A stretch of DNA of 64,000 nt from positions 2,454,869 through 2,518,868 of the forward strand of contig NZ_CP118969.1 in NCBI RefSeq assembly GCF_029023865.1. The letters are read 5' to 3'. This document shows, piece by piece, positions 17,571 through 25,243 of this stretch; positions within the stretch are counted from its first letter, which is position 1; every line of letters starts with the position of its first letter. The DNA comes from Lactococcus lactis. Lineage in GTDB: Bacteria; Bacillota; Bacilli; Lactobacillales; Streptococcaceae. The notes under the pieces were generated by a model that saw only the letters and a list, made by a program, of their open reading frames with translations, was not told where the DNA came from and did not search any database. The position numbers and the translations under genes are program-made.

Positions 17571-18749
17571 TCATAATGCTTTTAAGATGTCGCCGAACTT
17601 TTCAGCGGTCTCTTTTTCTTTACTTTTGGATAAGTGGCTGTATGTGTTCATTGTGATAGCATAGTCGGCATGTCCAAGCCGTCTTTGTATCTCTTTAGGG
17701 TTTACGTCATTATTCATTAAAAGGCTGGCATGAGTATGACGAAAGCCGTGGAAGCCAATATTAGGAACGTTGGCACGCGCAAAATGTTTTTTTAGTTGAG
17801 TTACTTCATTTATATAAGTGTATGTCTTCCCATTGTACGAGAATATCGGCAAATCTATAAGCCTAACAGTATTATTATTTTGGCACTTCTTCCACTCTTT
17901 CAGCATTTTAATAGTGTCATTGTCCAAAGCGATCGCCCTGTTACTCTCTTTCGTTTTGGGCATGTTTTGCACTCCCTGCGCTTGTATCATTGTTTTGCTC
18001 ACAGATACAGACTTATCAATAAAATCAACATCAGACCATGACAGCGCCAAAGCCTCCCCAATACGTAAACCAGTAGCAAGTAAAAAGCGGTATAAAGTTA
18101 TACGCCTTTTATTTGTTGGCGTTGTTTCCAAAGTGTCTAAGTATGTTAGAAATTGTTTAAGTTCTTCATTATCAAAGTATTTTATTTTTGAAACTTCTCT
18201 AATTTTGAGTTTTGGCGGAAAAACTTTAGTAGCTGGATTTTCTTCAATAGCCCCTAACTGTATACCATAGTCAAGAATACGTTTAATGATATTGACCATA
18301 ACTTTATAATCTTTACACTTACCGCGTTCGCGCTTGCCGTTTACTATTTTGGCCGTGTTCGCATTCTTTGCCCATTTATTAACGATTGTTTGTAATAACA
18401 CGGGATTAATTCTATCAACTCTATACGCGCCAAGTTCGGGCAATATATAAACTTTTAAGTTATTGTTTACTATCCTTATGCTGTTGGCTTTAACAGTCAG
18501 CTTATAACTTTCAAACCAGCTTAAAGCCAAAGACTCAAAGTTATCAAAAGAAACTTTTTTTCTTGCAATTGTTTGACCGTTATTGATAAAATCGTTTATA
18601 ACTTGATGTGCTTTAGTTTCACACATCTTTTTACTTTTTGCGGTTACGCTTGTTCGCACTTGCTTACCAGTCAGGACGTCCACACCTATATAGACGTTAG
18701 CGCGGTACACCTTTGTACCGTCTTTTTTTATATATTCTTTAATATTCAT
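17571..18749 (-). CDS. int: Tyrosine-type site-specific integrase
   Basis: From ATG 18749 (MNIKEYIKKDGTKVYRA) the product has 392 residues: an AP2-like arm-binding N-terminus, a SAM-like core-binding domain (about 60-150) and a catalytic domain with ATGLRIGEAL, HGFRHTHASLL, LGHADYAITMNTYSH, giving the R...HxxR...H...Y set. It would catalyse integration and excision at the 14-bp core 90 bp away. The start is set by SD AAGGAAG 6-9 nt upstream; a 13-codon extension lacks support. It is transcribed toward attL, as usual for such elements. Confidence 0.95.
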   Translation of the reverse strand: MNIKEYIKKDGTKVYRANVYIGVDVLTGKQVRTSVTAKSKKMCETKAHQVINDFINNGQTIARKKVSFDNFESLALSWFESYKLTVKANSIRIVNNNLKVYILPELGAYRVDRINPVLLQTIVNKWAKNANTAKIVNGKRERGKCKDYKVMVNIIKRILDYGIQLGAIEENPATKVFPPKLKIREVSKIKYFDNEELKQFLTYLDTLETTPTNKRRITLYRFLLATGLRIGEALALSWSDVDFIDKSVSVSKTMIQAQGVQNMPKTKESNRAIALDNDTIKMLKEWKKCQNNNTVRLIDLPIFSYNGKTYTYINEVTQLKKHFARANVPNIGFHGFRHTHASLLMNNDVNPKEIQRRLGHADYAITMNTYSHLSKSKEKETAEKFGDILKAL

Positions 18750-18778
18750 ATTATTTCTTCCTTTCCATTTTGTACTAA

Positions 18779-18830
18779 TGTCAGGCAAGGCATGTACGAG
18801 GATTGAGAAATATTGTTATTAGAGCTTATA
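18779..18830. repeat. Degenerate copy of the 5' region of the 24562-24801 gene
   Basis: TGTCAGGCAAGG...GAGGATTGAGAAA...TTATTAGAGCTT here matches TGTCAGGCAGGG...GAGGATTGAGAAA...TTATTAGAGCTT at 24526-24597 with small gaps. It carries the SD but not an open frame. It looks like a leftover of recombination inside the element. TGTCAGGCAAGG also occurs inverted at 30259-30270. Confidence 0.6.
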
Positions 18831-18901
18831 CGATTAATTAGTTAACTGGTTTATTAGTTTATAGAGTTATTAAATTCTAAACTGATATAGTATATTTTAC
18901 G

Positions 18902-19001
18902 GTATCAACGGTAACAAAGTATTATAAAGCTATATAAATAAAGGGTTTATAGTGATACCTTTCTCTAAAATAAGAGTAACAGTAAAGTATCAACGGTAAC
19001 A
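18902..19001. repeat. Two copies of GTATCAACGGTAACA upstream of int
   Basis: Perfect 15-bp direct repeats at 18902-18916 and 18987-19001. Their CGGTAACA end is the motif of the array at 28011-28089. They could be binding sites for the same replication or integration protein. Confidence 0.6.
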
Positions 19002-19024
19002 GATTATAAGAAACAGACTGATAG

Positions 19025-19123
19025 TTATTTAGAAGTGAAAGAACGCCAAGCAAAACTAAATAATTTTTTAATAGCCCAAAATATAATAAAACTTTTAATT
19101 GTTTCTTTGATTGCTTTAAACAT
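19025..19123 (-). CDS. Small cationic hydrophobic peptide (32 residues)
   Basis: The ORF begins MFKAIKETIKSFIIFW and ends in TAA; the product has a hydrophobic stretch flanked by lysine and arginine residues. A strong SD (AGGAGG, about 9 nt before ATG 19123) argues that it is translated. It lies between the integrase and the switch region on the minus strand. A small membrane peptide is likely; a toxin or phage-interference role is possible but unsupported. Confidence 0.5.
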   Translation of the reverse strand: MFKAIKETIKSFIIFWAIKKLFSFAWRSFTSK

Positions 19124-19248
19124 TTATATTTCCTCCTATCAGCTTTTAACGTGGTTCAGGTTTGCACGTATTGGGGTTAAGTAAAAAAAGATTCAATAAT
19201 TTACTTATGGAATTGGTGGAAAAAGGGGGAATTTGTTATAAACGACTA

Positions 19249-19458
19249 TTATTTCAATGATTCCGCAAGCGTTAGAGCTTTTCTATCAACTACGCTTATA
19301 TCTTCATTTTCTAGGCGTACAATATAGCAATTATTCAAACTCGTTGATTCATCGCCAGTAACAATTATGGTTGTCTGTCCGTCTGATAGTTTGATAACGT
19401 CGTCTTTTTTTATGGTGTAAATTCTTTCTAAGTTTATAGTGGATATAAACCACTTTGA
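19249..19458 (-). pseudogene. Open frame without start codon, likely gene remnant
   Basis: Between two stops the minus strand encodes about 69 codons with protein-like composition (VIKLSDGQTTIIVTGDES...LNNCYIVRLENED...). No ATG, GTG or well-placed TTG with SD is found at the 5' end, so this looks like the 3' part of a small phage gene. Family not recognised. 19459-19800 beyond it shows hairpins but no gene. Confidence 0.35.
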
Positions 19459-19558
19459 TTATATTGGGGAGTTTGAAATACTCCTACGCGGATGATATGA
19501 ACTTTCTCTTTTTTCCGAAAGTTGAGAACCGAAAAGTGGGGGCTCCTCATATTTAGAG

Positions 19559-19632
19559 AGCGCAAGTTTGCGCTGAGTGATTATTTAAGTTAATCAACAA
19601 TGGATATGGTGTAGTTTGAGGTACACCATATC
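19559..19632. other. Two strong inverted repeats
   Basis: AGCGCAA-gt-TTGCGCT (19559-19574) and GATATGGTGTA / TACACCATATC (11-bp perfect arms, 19603-19632). Neither is followed by a T-run. They may be operators or RNA structures; the region has no ORF. Confidence 0.5.
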
Positions 19633-19819
19633 ATTACAGGCTTTCTTCTGTTAATTTAGATACAAAACCTAAGATAGTTAATGAGACGAATTTTCGGCTG
19701 ATTGCTAAAGTCGTAAAATACGACCTCAGGTAGTTTAATAAAAAATGTAATTAGAATGTTGTTATTTTCTAATTTGAAAACCAATACAAAAAGGTGTAAG
19801 ATGAAAGTATAATGATTTT

Positions 19820-19869
19820 GAGATGTCATTACTTTCAAGTATAAAGTTACTCTTTGGAGTGGCTTTTTA
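19820..19869 (+). ncRNA. Putative small RNA unit A
   Basis: TATAAT at 19808-19813 (no good -35) is followed after about 30 nt by a terminator hairpin AGTTACTC-tttg-GAGTGGCT and T5. The transcript would be about 50 nt. It is the first and weakest of four tandem units. Confidence 0.4.
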
Positions 19870-19905
19870 TTGTAAAAATTATAGAATATGTTGTATAATA
19901 AATTT

Positions 19906-19973
19906 ATTCCAAAAAATATACTTTTTCATAAAGTTTATTCTAAGCGTCCCTCTCCTAACTGGGGCGTTTTTTT
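19906..19973 (+). ncRNA. Putative small RNA unit B
   Basis: TTGTAA (19870-19875), 18-bp spacer, TATAAT (19894-19899), then a terminator AAGCGTCCC / GGGGCGTTT with T7 ending at 19973. The predicted RNA is about 68 nt. The -10 flank TATAATAAATT and the stem CTAAGCG...GGGGCG are shared with unit C, so B and C look like duplicates. Confidence 0.55.
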
Positions 19974-20009
19974 CTTGACAAAAAATAATGGTAGCGATAT
20001 AATAAATTA

Positions 20010-20097
20010 TCCTATATAAATCTTTGAGGATTTTAATCCATGAAATTCTCATTGCATAATTTCCTAAGCGCCTCACTCTCGTGGGGCGCTTTTTTTT
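20010..20097 (+). ncRNA. Putative small RNA unit C (consensus promoter)
   Basis: TTGACA (19975-19980), exactly 17 bp, TATAAT (19998-20003): a full consensus promoter. The terminator AGCGCCTCAC-tctc-GTGGGGCGCT plus T8 ends at 20097, so an 88-nt RNA is expected. It contains a 23-codon ORF (MKFSLHNFLSASLSW..., ATG 20040) with a GAGGA 9-10 nt upstream, but this runs through the terminator and past the end of the RNA, so coding is doubtful. Confidence 0.6.
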
Positions 20098-20113
20098 GTG
20101 CTATAATATAGTC

Positions 20114-20176
20114 GGGATGTTTGTGAGACTTCATCCTATTCCTAGAGTCAAGCCATTCTTCGGGGTGGCTTTTTTG
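20114..20176 (+). ncRNA. Putative small RNA unit D
   Basis: An extended -10 (TGCTATAAT, TATAAT 20102-20107) overlaps the end of unit C. A short hairpin (GGATG...CATCC) and a terminator AAGCCATTC-ttcg-GGGTGGCTT with a stable TTCG loop and T6 follow. The predicted RNA is about 62 nt. 20180-20676 beyond has small inverted repeats (20319-20341, 20528-20539) and no gene. Confidence 0.5.
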
Positions 20177-20676
20177 TTTTACATTATTGCTGACCTCAAC
20201 AATAGTTGGTATTATGCGGTTTGTGAGTTTGCTTTCGACATTTTTTTCGGTATCAAATTATGTTATTTCAGAGTGAACCTATAGAGATTTGTACAAAAAT
20301 GTTCATATCCTATTATTGGTTTCAGAAAAAAGTGAAACCAAAAACATATAAATAAAATGAGATTATGGCTAGATAAAACTAACAAGGTTTAGACAAGGTT
20401 AATCACAAAATTGTGAGAAAGTATCTTTCATTATCTGAGACCCTAAAAAAAGGGGTAACTATCCGTTCCTCCCTAGCAAGTCGCGAATCACGACCCCCTT
20501 AATAACAACAACGAAATTTTCGTTTTTGCCACTTGTGGCAGAAAGCTATACCGACATCACGCAGGGTATGAACAACATACAAAATTTACATACTGTCAGT
20601 ATCATACTGAACAACCGTACCTGAAAGTACACTTGCTAATTGTTGGCAAATGTAAGCATTAAATTGACTTGGTACG

Positions 20677-21465
20677 TCATTTTTTTATTTTGTTTACGTT
20701 AGTAGGGGGATTAAATATATTTTCATCTCTTTCACTTAGCATTTTGGCATATTCAACCACTTTCATAGTGGCTTCATAGTTCAAAACATATGGTATAACT
20801 TTCAGTTCTTCTGATATTTCTTTTTGAGATTTACCATTTTTTTCAAAGTCAGGGTTTATTCTATCGCTTAACGAAAAAATACTTCCTTTTAACACGCCTT
20901 CAAGTAATCTAGTGTTGTTAGCGATGTCCTCTTGAATAAATCCTAGTTCAGAATGGTTTCTATAAAGTTCCTCAGCAAAGTCTTTTAAGTATGTTTCATA
21001 GGAGTCTATAAATTCATCTTTTTTATATTCTACCGAACTATTGGCGAGCTTTATTCTTTCATACATACATAAGATTTTGTAAAGCGTTGTACCCTCTATG
21101 GTATTGAAAGGTTCCTTTAAAAATCGTTCATACTCATCTTTTAAATCGTCATACAGTTTTTGGAGTTCTTGTATATCTTTTTTTAACTCCTCGGCTTTCA
21201 AGCTATCCTCAGCTATTTTTCCTTTCAATCTTTCGTCTGGAGTTTTTCGATAATCTGAGTAGCCTAATAAATAGCTTTCAGATACATCAAAAAAATCTGC
21301 AAGTTGTTTCCATGTATTTTCACTTCTGGGAGAACGTTCACCTTTCTCCCAATATCCTAGTTGACTATGAGTAGCCTTTATCCCTATTTTACTAAGTTCA
21401 GCGCTCAGCTCTTTTAATGTTAGTCCTCTCTCTTTTCGTAGTGCATTTAATCTATTAACGGTCAT
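20677..21465 (-). CDS. XRE-family repressor of the element (CI/Stl-like position)
   Basis: The 262-residue protein has an N-terminal HTH_3 domain (LNALRKERGLTLKELSAELS...ATHSQLGYWEKGERSP) and an alpha-helical C-terminal part. It lacks the Ala-Gly cleavage site and Ser-Lys pair of LexA/CI-type autoproteases, so RecA-triggered self-cleavage is not expected. Induction by a helper-phage protein, as for satellite Stl repressors, is an inference. SD AAAGGAG precedes the ATG. Its promoter (TTGCTT-17-TATAAT) is divergent from that of the Cro-like gene and palindromic operators lie between. Confidence 0.88.
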   Translation of the reverse strand: MTVNRLNALRKERGLTLKELSAELSKIGIKATHSQLGYWEKGERSPRSENTWKQLADFFDVSESYLLGYSDYRKTPDERLKGKIAEDSLKAEELKKDIQELQKLYDDLKDEYERFLKEPFNTIEGTTLYKILCMYERIKLANSSVEYKKDEFIDSYETYLKDFAEELYRNHSELGFIQEDIANNTRLLEGVLKGSIFSLSDRINPDFEKNGKSQKEISEELKVIPYVLNYEATMKVVEYAKMLSERDENIFNPPTNVNKIKK

Positions 21466-21483
21466 AATTGTACTCCTTTAACG

Positions 21484-21595
21484 TGATTATAAACCAAAAA
21501 GAAATAAAAAGCAATATAAATTTCTCAAATTGAGACATTTATGCTTGACATCCTCAATAAAAGAAATTATAATTAATATATCCTCAAGTTGAGGA
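21484..21595. promoter_or_regulatory. Divergent promoters and palindromic operators of the lysogeny-type switch
   Basis: Rightward: TTGACA (21545-21550), 17 bp, TATAAT (21568-21573). Leftward: TTGCTT-17-TATAAT with the -10 at 21486-21491. Operators: TCTCAAATTGAGA (21523-21535), half-site TCCTCAA (21551-21557, inside the rightward spacer) and TCCTCAAGTTGAGGA (21581-21595). The last two flank the rightward -10, so binding would block it. Confidence 0.8.
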
Positions 21596-21617
21596 AATAA
21601 TAAAAAAGAGGTTGAAG

Positions 21618-21812
21618 ATGTATTTAACAAACGAAATTAAAACAGCTTTACGAAAAAAAAGAGGAGTTTTGAACTTAACCAAAAGTGAGGTAGCCGATCA
21701 GCTTGGAATTAACCGCCTTACTTACGGACGTCTTGAAAGTCCTACACGTAATGAGAAAGTACGTCAGAGTACATACGAACGCATTACTGAATGGCTCGCT
21801 AAAGACTATTAA
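21618..21812 (+). CDS. Cro-like XRE-family regulator
   Basis: From ATG 21618 (MYLTNEIKTALRKKRG) the product has 64 residues with a helix-turn-helix SEVADQLGINRLTYGRLE. The SD AAAGAGG lies 6 nt upstream; a TTG two codons earlier is less likely. It is the first rightward gene, divergent from the repressor, the place of Cro or of a satellite activator. It would compete for the same operators. Confidence 0.82.
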   Translation: MYLTNEIKTALRKKRGVLNLTKSEVADQLGINRLTYGRLESPTRNEKVRQSTYERITEWLAKDY

Positions 21813-21988
21813 TAATCATCAAAGAGAACAATTGTTGATAGTTGTAAGTAATTTCTATCTAACGAACGTACACAAGGTATTCACGTCCTTGTAAGTATCT
21901 TTCCTGATTCTCACAGCCTAAGCATGGCTCTAAACTACTGCCCTAACCATGACCGCGATGTCATAAAACTACGTAGAAACGAGGATAA

Positions 21989-22681
21989 ATGAAAGACTTA
22001 GCATTTTTAACCAGTCCTGACATGAGTAAAGCGGAAGTTGTAACTAACCATGTCGTTATTGCTGAATATGCAGGACTTAATAAAATTTCAGTTCGTAAAC
22101 TGATTGATAACAATAAACAAGACCTTGAAGAGCTAGGGATATTGTCATTTGAAATGACAAAACCTATTAAAGGTTCAACTGGTGGACGTCCAACAAAAAT
22201 TTATCAACTCAATCGTAACCAAGCTATGTTACTTATTACATGGCTAGACAATACCGAACCAGTTCGAGCTTTTAAACTAGCTCTTGTAAAACGATTTAAT
22301 GAAATGGAAAAAGAGCTTCAGGCACGAAAGATTGCAAGAGCAGTCGAGAAACAAAAAGGTGTTAATCTTCATCAATCTATTTCAGAATGGGTACACTATC
22401 CACGTCATGGCAATACATGGCACACCATTATTAGAAGTTTGCTTGCTACTACTGCGACAGGACTAACCAAGAAGCAAATTCAAGCTAGAGATACTGACTG
22501 GAGAAAAGAAAAAACGCTCCTAGACCTCCTTGATTCGGTGGAAATGGAACGTTACAAAATGCTTGAAAGTATCGCAATAGCAATGATTGAAGCTGGTTCC
22601 GATTACGAACCACTCAAAGTTGCTATTAAAGCTACAATGACAACAAAAAAAGTCCACACCGACCAAAGTAAAGACTTTTAA
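21989..22681 (+). CDS. Rha-family phage regulatory protein
   Basis: The 230-residue protein has the Rha pattern in its first half: SKAEVVTNHVVIAEYAGLN..., GGRPTKIYQLNRNQAMLLITWLDNT, then FKLALVKRFNEME. Rha-type proteins occur in temperate phages and satellites and are linked to regulation of, or interference with, phage growth. The C-terminal half (residues 125-230) is helical and not recognised. It lies after the Cro-like gene, with 176 bp between them holding no clear feature. Confidence 0.8.
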   Translation: MKDLAFLTSPDMSKAEVVTNHVVIAEYAGLNKISVRKLIDNNKQDLEELGILSFEMTKPIKGSTGGRPTKIYQLNRNQAMLLITWLDNTEPVRAFKLALVKRFNEMEKELQARKIARAVEKQKGVNLHQSISEWVHYPRHGNTWHTIIRSLLATTATGLTKKQIQARDTDWRKEKTLLDLLDSVEMERYKMLESIAIAMIEAGSDYEPLKVAIKATMTTKKVHTDQSKDF

Positions 22682-22821
22682 ACTATTGTAAGGCAAGCTC
22701 TTCATGAGTTTTGCTTTACTCCATTCTAACAAAAATTATCAGCAAAATCAAAGCTGATTGACCTTTGACAATTGAATAAGAGTGAACTTCTTGAAAAAAT
22801 GATTTATCTAATAGTTAATTG

Positions 22822-22855
22822 TTGACAATTATATTTATCTATTATATAATAGATA
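22822..22855 (+). promoter_or_regulatory. Consensus promoter with 20-bp palindromic operator
   Basis: TTGACA (22822-22827), 17 bp, TATAAT (22845-22850). The perfect palindrome TATCTATTATATAATAGATA (22836-22855) covers the -10. A related half-site TATCTAATAG is at 22806-22815. The ribbon-helix-helix protein encoded just downstream is the natural candidate to bind it. Confidence 0.75.
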
Positions 22856-22936
22856 ATGTAAGTTAGTTAAGGGTTAAATCTATAAAGAAAAACGAGTACT
22901 AGCTGATTTACAATATTCTAAAGAAAGGCTTTATAA

Positions 22937-23122
22937 GTGACTGAGGAAGAAAAAAAGAAACTAGGGCGACCGTTTTCGGAAAAACCCAAAACAAAAACTA
23001 TGTCTTTTATGAGTGATGATGAAACTAATGACATCTTAGAGGAATACATTGCTAAGAAAAAAGTTAGTAAAAGCGTAGCAATACGCACAGGCATTCATAA
23101 ATTGAAAGATGAATTAAAATAA
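22937..23122 (+). CDS. Ribbon-helix-helix (CopG-like) DNA-binding protein
   Basis: The 61-residue product has a basic N-terminus (KLGRPFSEKPKTKTMSF), a beta strand and two helices (DDETNDILEEYIAKKKV, SKSVAIRTGIHKLKDEL), the layout of RHH regulators. The start is GTG with SD GAAAGG. The 20-bp palindrome over its promoter suggests autorepression, controlling the operon that follows. Inverted repeats AGTGATTA / TAATCACT (23126-23168) after the gene may terminate part of the transcripts. Confidence 0.75.
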   Translation: MTEEEKKKLGRPFSEKPKTKTMSFMSDDETNDILEEYIAKKKVSKSVAIRTGIHKLKDELK

Positions 23123-23308
23123 AAAAGTGATTAAAGGCTTAACTTTGGACGGTCAACCGATAATCACTTAGCACCGAGAGTTTCACTCGATAAATATATT
23201 ATATCAAGAAGTGAACTCTTTTTCAACACGCATTTTTTAAAGTGTGAGAAATAGAGTTTTTTTGTACCCTAAAATACAAATTAGCCCTAGAAATTCAAAG
23301 GTAAAATC

Positions 23309-23530
23309 ATGTTTGAAGAACTAGAAATTCATATCGAAGAAGTTGAGATGTATATACAAAACATCTACAAAGCTGTTAATGATTATGCAAGCGGAACTTA
23401 TGAAAGTTTAGAGTTAGACGATAAAGGCACTCACTTTATTACCAAAGGTAACGCACAGGACTTGTCAGATTATGTCAGTGATTCCCTTATGGCCATTGCT
23501 AACATTATCGGTGTATCAATAATTGAATAG
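23309..23530 (+). CDS. Small acidic element protein, unknown
   Basis: 73 residues, strongly acidic, helical (MFEELEIHIEEVEMYIQNIYK...). SD AAAGG lies 7 nt upstream of the ATG. No motif recognised. It begins a closely packed block of small genes leading to the primase, so expression with the replication module is likely. Confidence 0.6.
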   Translation: MFEELEIHIEEVEMYIQNIYKAVNDYASGTYESLELDDKGTHFITKGNAQDLSDYVSDSLMAIANIIGVSIIE

Positions 23531-23544
23531 AATCGGAGCAAAAA

Positions 23545-23709
23545 ATGAATAACACAATAGAGGTAATCTACCCCACTCACGGCACACAATCAGGCGCACA
23601 AGTGCAGTTTGACCCAAGCACTCATACTTGGACGGTTTGGAACAAACGAGGCTTAGAACGCACGTTTAGAAACGTAACTTCATACGCTAGATACATGACG
23701 AAAGGTTAA
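23545..23709 (+). CDS. Small element protein, 54 residues
   Basis: ATG 23545 follows SD CGGAG and lies 14 bp after the previous stop. The product (MNNTIEVIYPTHGTQSG...) has aromatic-rich beta-like sequence (HTWTVWNKRGLE) and no membrane segment. Family not recognised, but SD, spacing and operon place support it. Confidence 0.6.
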   Translation: MNNTIEVIYPTHGTQSGAQVQFDPSTHTWTVWNKRGLERTFRNVTSYARYMTKG

Positions 23710-23719
23710 GGGGTAAAGC

Positions 23720-24241
23720 ATGAAATTTAAAACATTTGATTTAAGAGTATACCGTCATAATGATGAAACACTGCTTTCATTTGATATCAAAGGCGGACGG
23801 ATACCATTAAGTAAGTTGTTACACATTCCAAAAGGCAAACCATTTAAGATGAAGCTCACTTCTGAAATTGTTGAAAAATACCGTATTAAACAAGAGATAA
23901 AGCAAACGCAAAAGAAAACAGACAGCCCTAACGGGTTGTATCCATTAATTAAAGCCATTGAAAAAGATGTTTCTCAATTGTTAAATAAACAAGATAAGGA
24001 CGATTGGGAGAAATGGGAACGCGTTTTTGCTTATGAATGTCTGTATAACATAGCTTTTAATCGTGGCGTTCGTCAGGAAAGACAACGTAGAAAATCAAAA
24101 GAAACAGTTCTATCAGCGTTTGACATTATCGGTGCTGATGATGTTGCGGAACTTTCTCATGAGCTAGGAGTTAGTGAAGATAAACTCACTTATGCAGTTA
24201 TGGAAGTTATCGCTAAACGTAAAAACGGAGGCAAGAAATGA
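23720..24241 (+). CDS. Element protein of unknown function (173 residues)
   Basis: SD (GGGG) 8 nt before ATG 23720; the stop overlaps the next start (ATGA). The N-terminal third looks beta-rich, the middle is charged and helical (residues 50-105), and the C-terminal part (FDIIGADDVAELSHELGVSEDKLTY) resembles a helix-turn-helix. It may bind DNA. Not assigned to a family. Confidence 0.65.
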   Translation: MKFKTFDLRVYRHNDETLLSFDIKGGRIPLSKLLHIPKGKPFKMKLTSEIVEKYRIKQEIKQTQKKTDSPNGLYPLIKAIEKDVSQLLNKQDKDDWEKWERVFAYECLYNIAFNRGVRQERQRRKSKETVLSAFDIIGADDVAELSHELGVSEDKLTYAVMEVIAKRKNGGKK

Positions 24242-24519
24242 ATGACGACACCTTAACGAACCTTGTTGCGCATGGCTTAGTGGATAAAGTCATTCATTTA
24301 TTTAATAAATATCTTGGCACACAACTCAAAATCAGAAATGAAAAGCGGGTATTACCTTATATTTCTAAAAAGCGTGTTATGGAAGACTTAGATATATCAG
24401 ACGGCACACTTGATAATTGGGAAAAGCACGGATTGAATCGCTATAAACCACGATACAAAACTTCACTTATTTACTATTTGATTGATGATATATGCAAGTT
24501 CATCATCATAGATACTTAG
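24238..24519 (+). CDS. Small HTH/excisionase-like protein
   Basis: The 93-residue product overlaps the previous gene by 4 bp. Residues 41-75 (ISKKRVMEDLDISDGTLDNWEKHGLNRYK) have a MerR/AlpA-like helix-turn-helix plus a wing, as in excisionases and satellite regulators. A role as recombination directionality factor or DNA-binding regulator is possible, by inference only. Confidence 0.6.
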   Translation: MNDDTLTNLVAHGLVDKVIHLFNKYLGTQLKIRNEKRVLPYISKKRVMEDLDISDGTLDNWEKHGLNRYKPRYKTSLIYYLIDDICKFIIIDT

Positions 24520-24561
24520 CAACTTGTCAGGCAGGGCAAATTTTATTAGAGGATTGAGAAA

Positions 24562-24801
24562 ATGACAAATATTATTAGAGCTTGTTCTTATGTGGTTGGT
24601 ATTGATAGCGTAGGCATGCAAAACTTAAAAGCCTATCATACAGAACTTACAGACAAGCAGATTGAGAAATTAGACCCATTGAATGCCAATACAGGCACAG
24701 TTGATTATTCTTTTAAAGTTCGTAAATACAAGCACGGTGTCCGATTTGAGGGCGAAAAAGAGGGCGGAGAAATCAGCTTATTTGATGAGGTAGCGAAATG
24801 A
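24562..24801 (+). CDS. Small element protein, unknown (79 residues)
   Basis: SD GAGGA 8 nt before the ATG (MTNIIRACSYVVGIDSV). No motif recognised. Its leader and first codons match a degenerate copy at 18779-18830. The stop overlaps the next start (ATGA), so it is co-translated with the following gene. Confidence 0.6.
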   Translation: MTNIIRACSYVVGIDSVGMQNLKAYHTELTDKQIEKLDPLNANTGTVDYSFKVRKYKHGVRFEGEKEGGEISLFDEVAK

Positions 24802-25052
24802 TTGAACATCACCAAGGCTATACGGCTTTAAAACGGTACGGACGGAATAGTTTTAGACCAGCAGGCAAACACCCGTTTAAGATTATTCACAATGCACGAG
24901 CGGTCAAATATGACTTAATACAGCAGTTTGAGGAGAGTACAAGCATAATCTTACCCAGCGGAGTAAAAAGAAACTTATGCACCCAACCAGTACCATTTTT
25001 AGGTAAAGAGCTGGCTATTATAAAAATACAGATAAAGGAAACTAAACCATGA
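24798..25052 (+). CDS. Small basic element protein, unknown (84 residues)
   Basis: Starts in the ATGA overlap with the previous gene, SD GAGG 6-8 nt upstream. Basic, with tyrosine- and arginine-rich N-terminus (MIEHHQGYTALKRYGRN). It overlaps the next gene the same way. No family recognised. Confidence 0.6.
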   Translation: MIEHHQGYTALKRYGRNSFRPAGKHPFKIIHNARAVKYDLIQQFEESTSIILPSGVKRNLCTQPVPFLGKELAIIKIQIKETKP

Positions 25053-25243
25053 AAATTACGATTGATGTCCTTGAAAATGAAAGTAATAAGGACAATTTAG
25101 AATATCTTATCAGCGATACAAGCAACGAAGCTATTACTGTTTTAATGTTTGCCTTGATTGGCGAAGCTAGACAGAGAGCAAGCTATGAGCAATTTTTAGA
25201 AACCATTACTAGAATTTGGGGGTATTTCAATGAAGATAACTGA
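25049..25243 (+). CDS. Small acidic element protein, unknown (64 residues)
   Basis: ATGA overlap with the gene before, SD AAAGGAAA upstream. Acidic N-terminal half (MKITIDVLENESNKDN) and helical C-terminal half. It overlaps the next gene by 14 bp. No family recognised. Confidence 0.6.
   Translation: MKITIDVLENESNKDNLEYLISDTSNEAITVLMFALIGEARQRASYEQFLETITRIWGYFNEDN

Noticed and set aside
19656..20076. Minus-strand frames of 60-65 codons across the array
   Set aside because: No SD; composition follows A/T-rich DNA and they overlap all predicted promoters.
20081..20284. 67-codon frame running through units C/D of the small RNA array
   Set aside because: Begins inside a terminator, has no SD, and crosses a second terminator; more likely non-coding.
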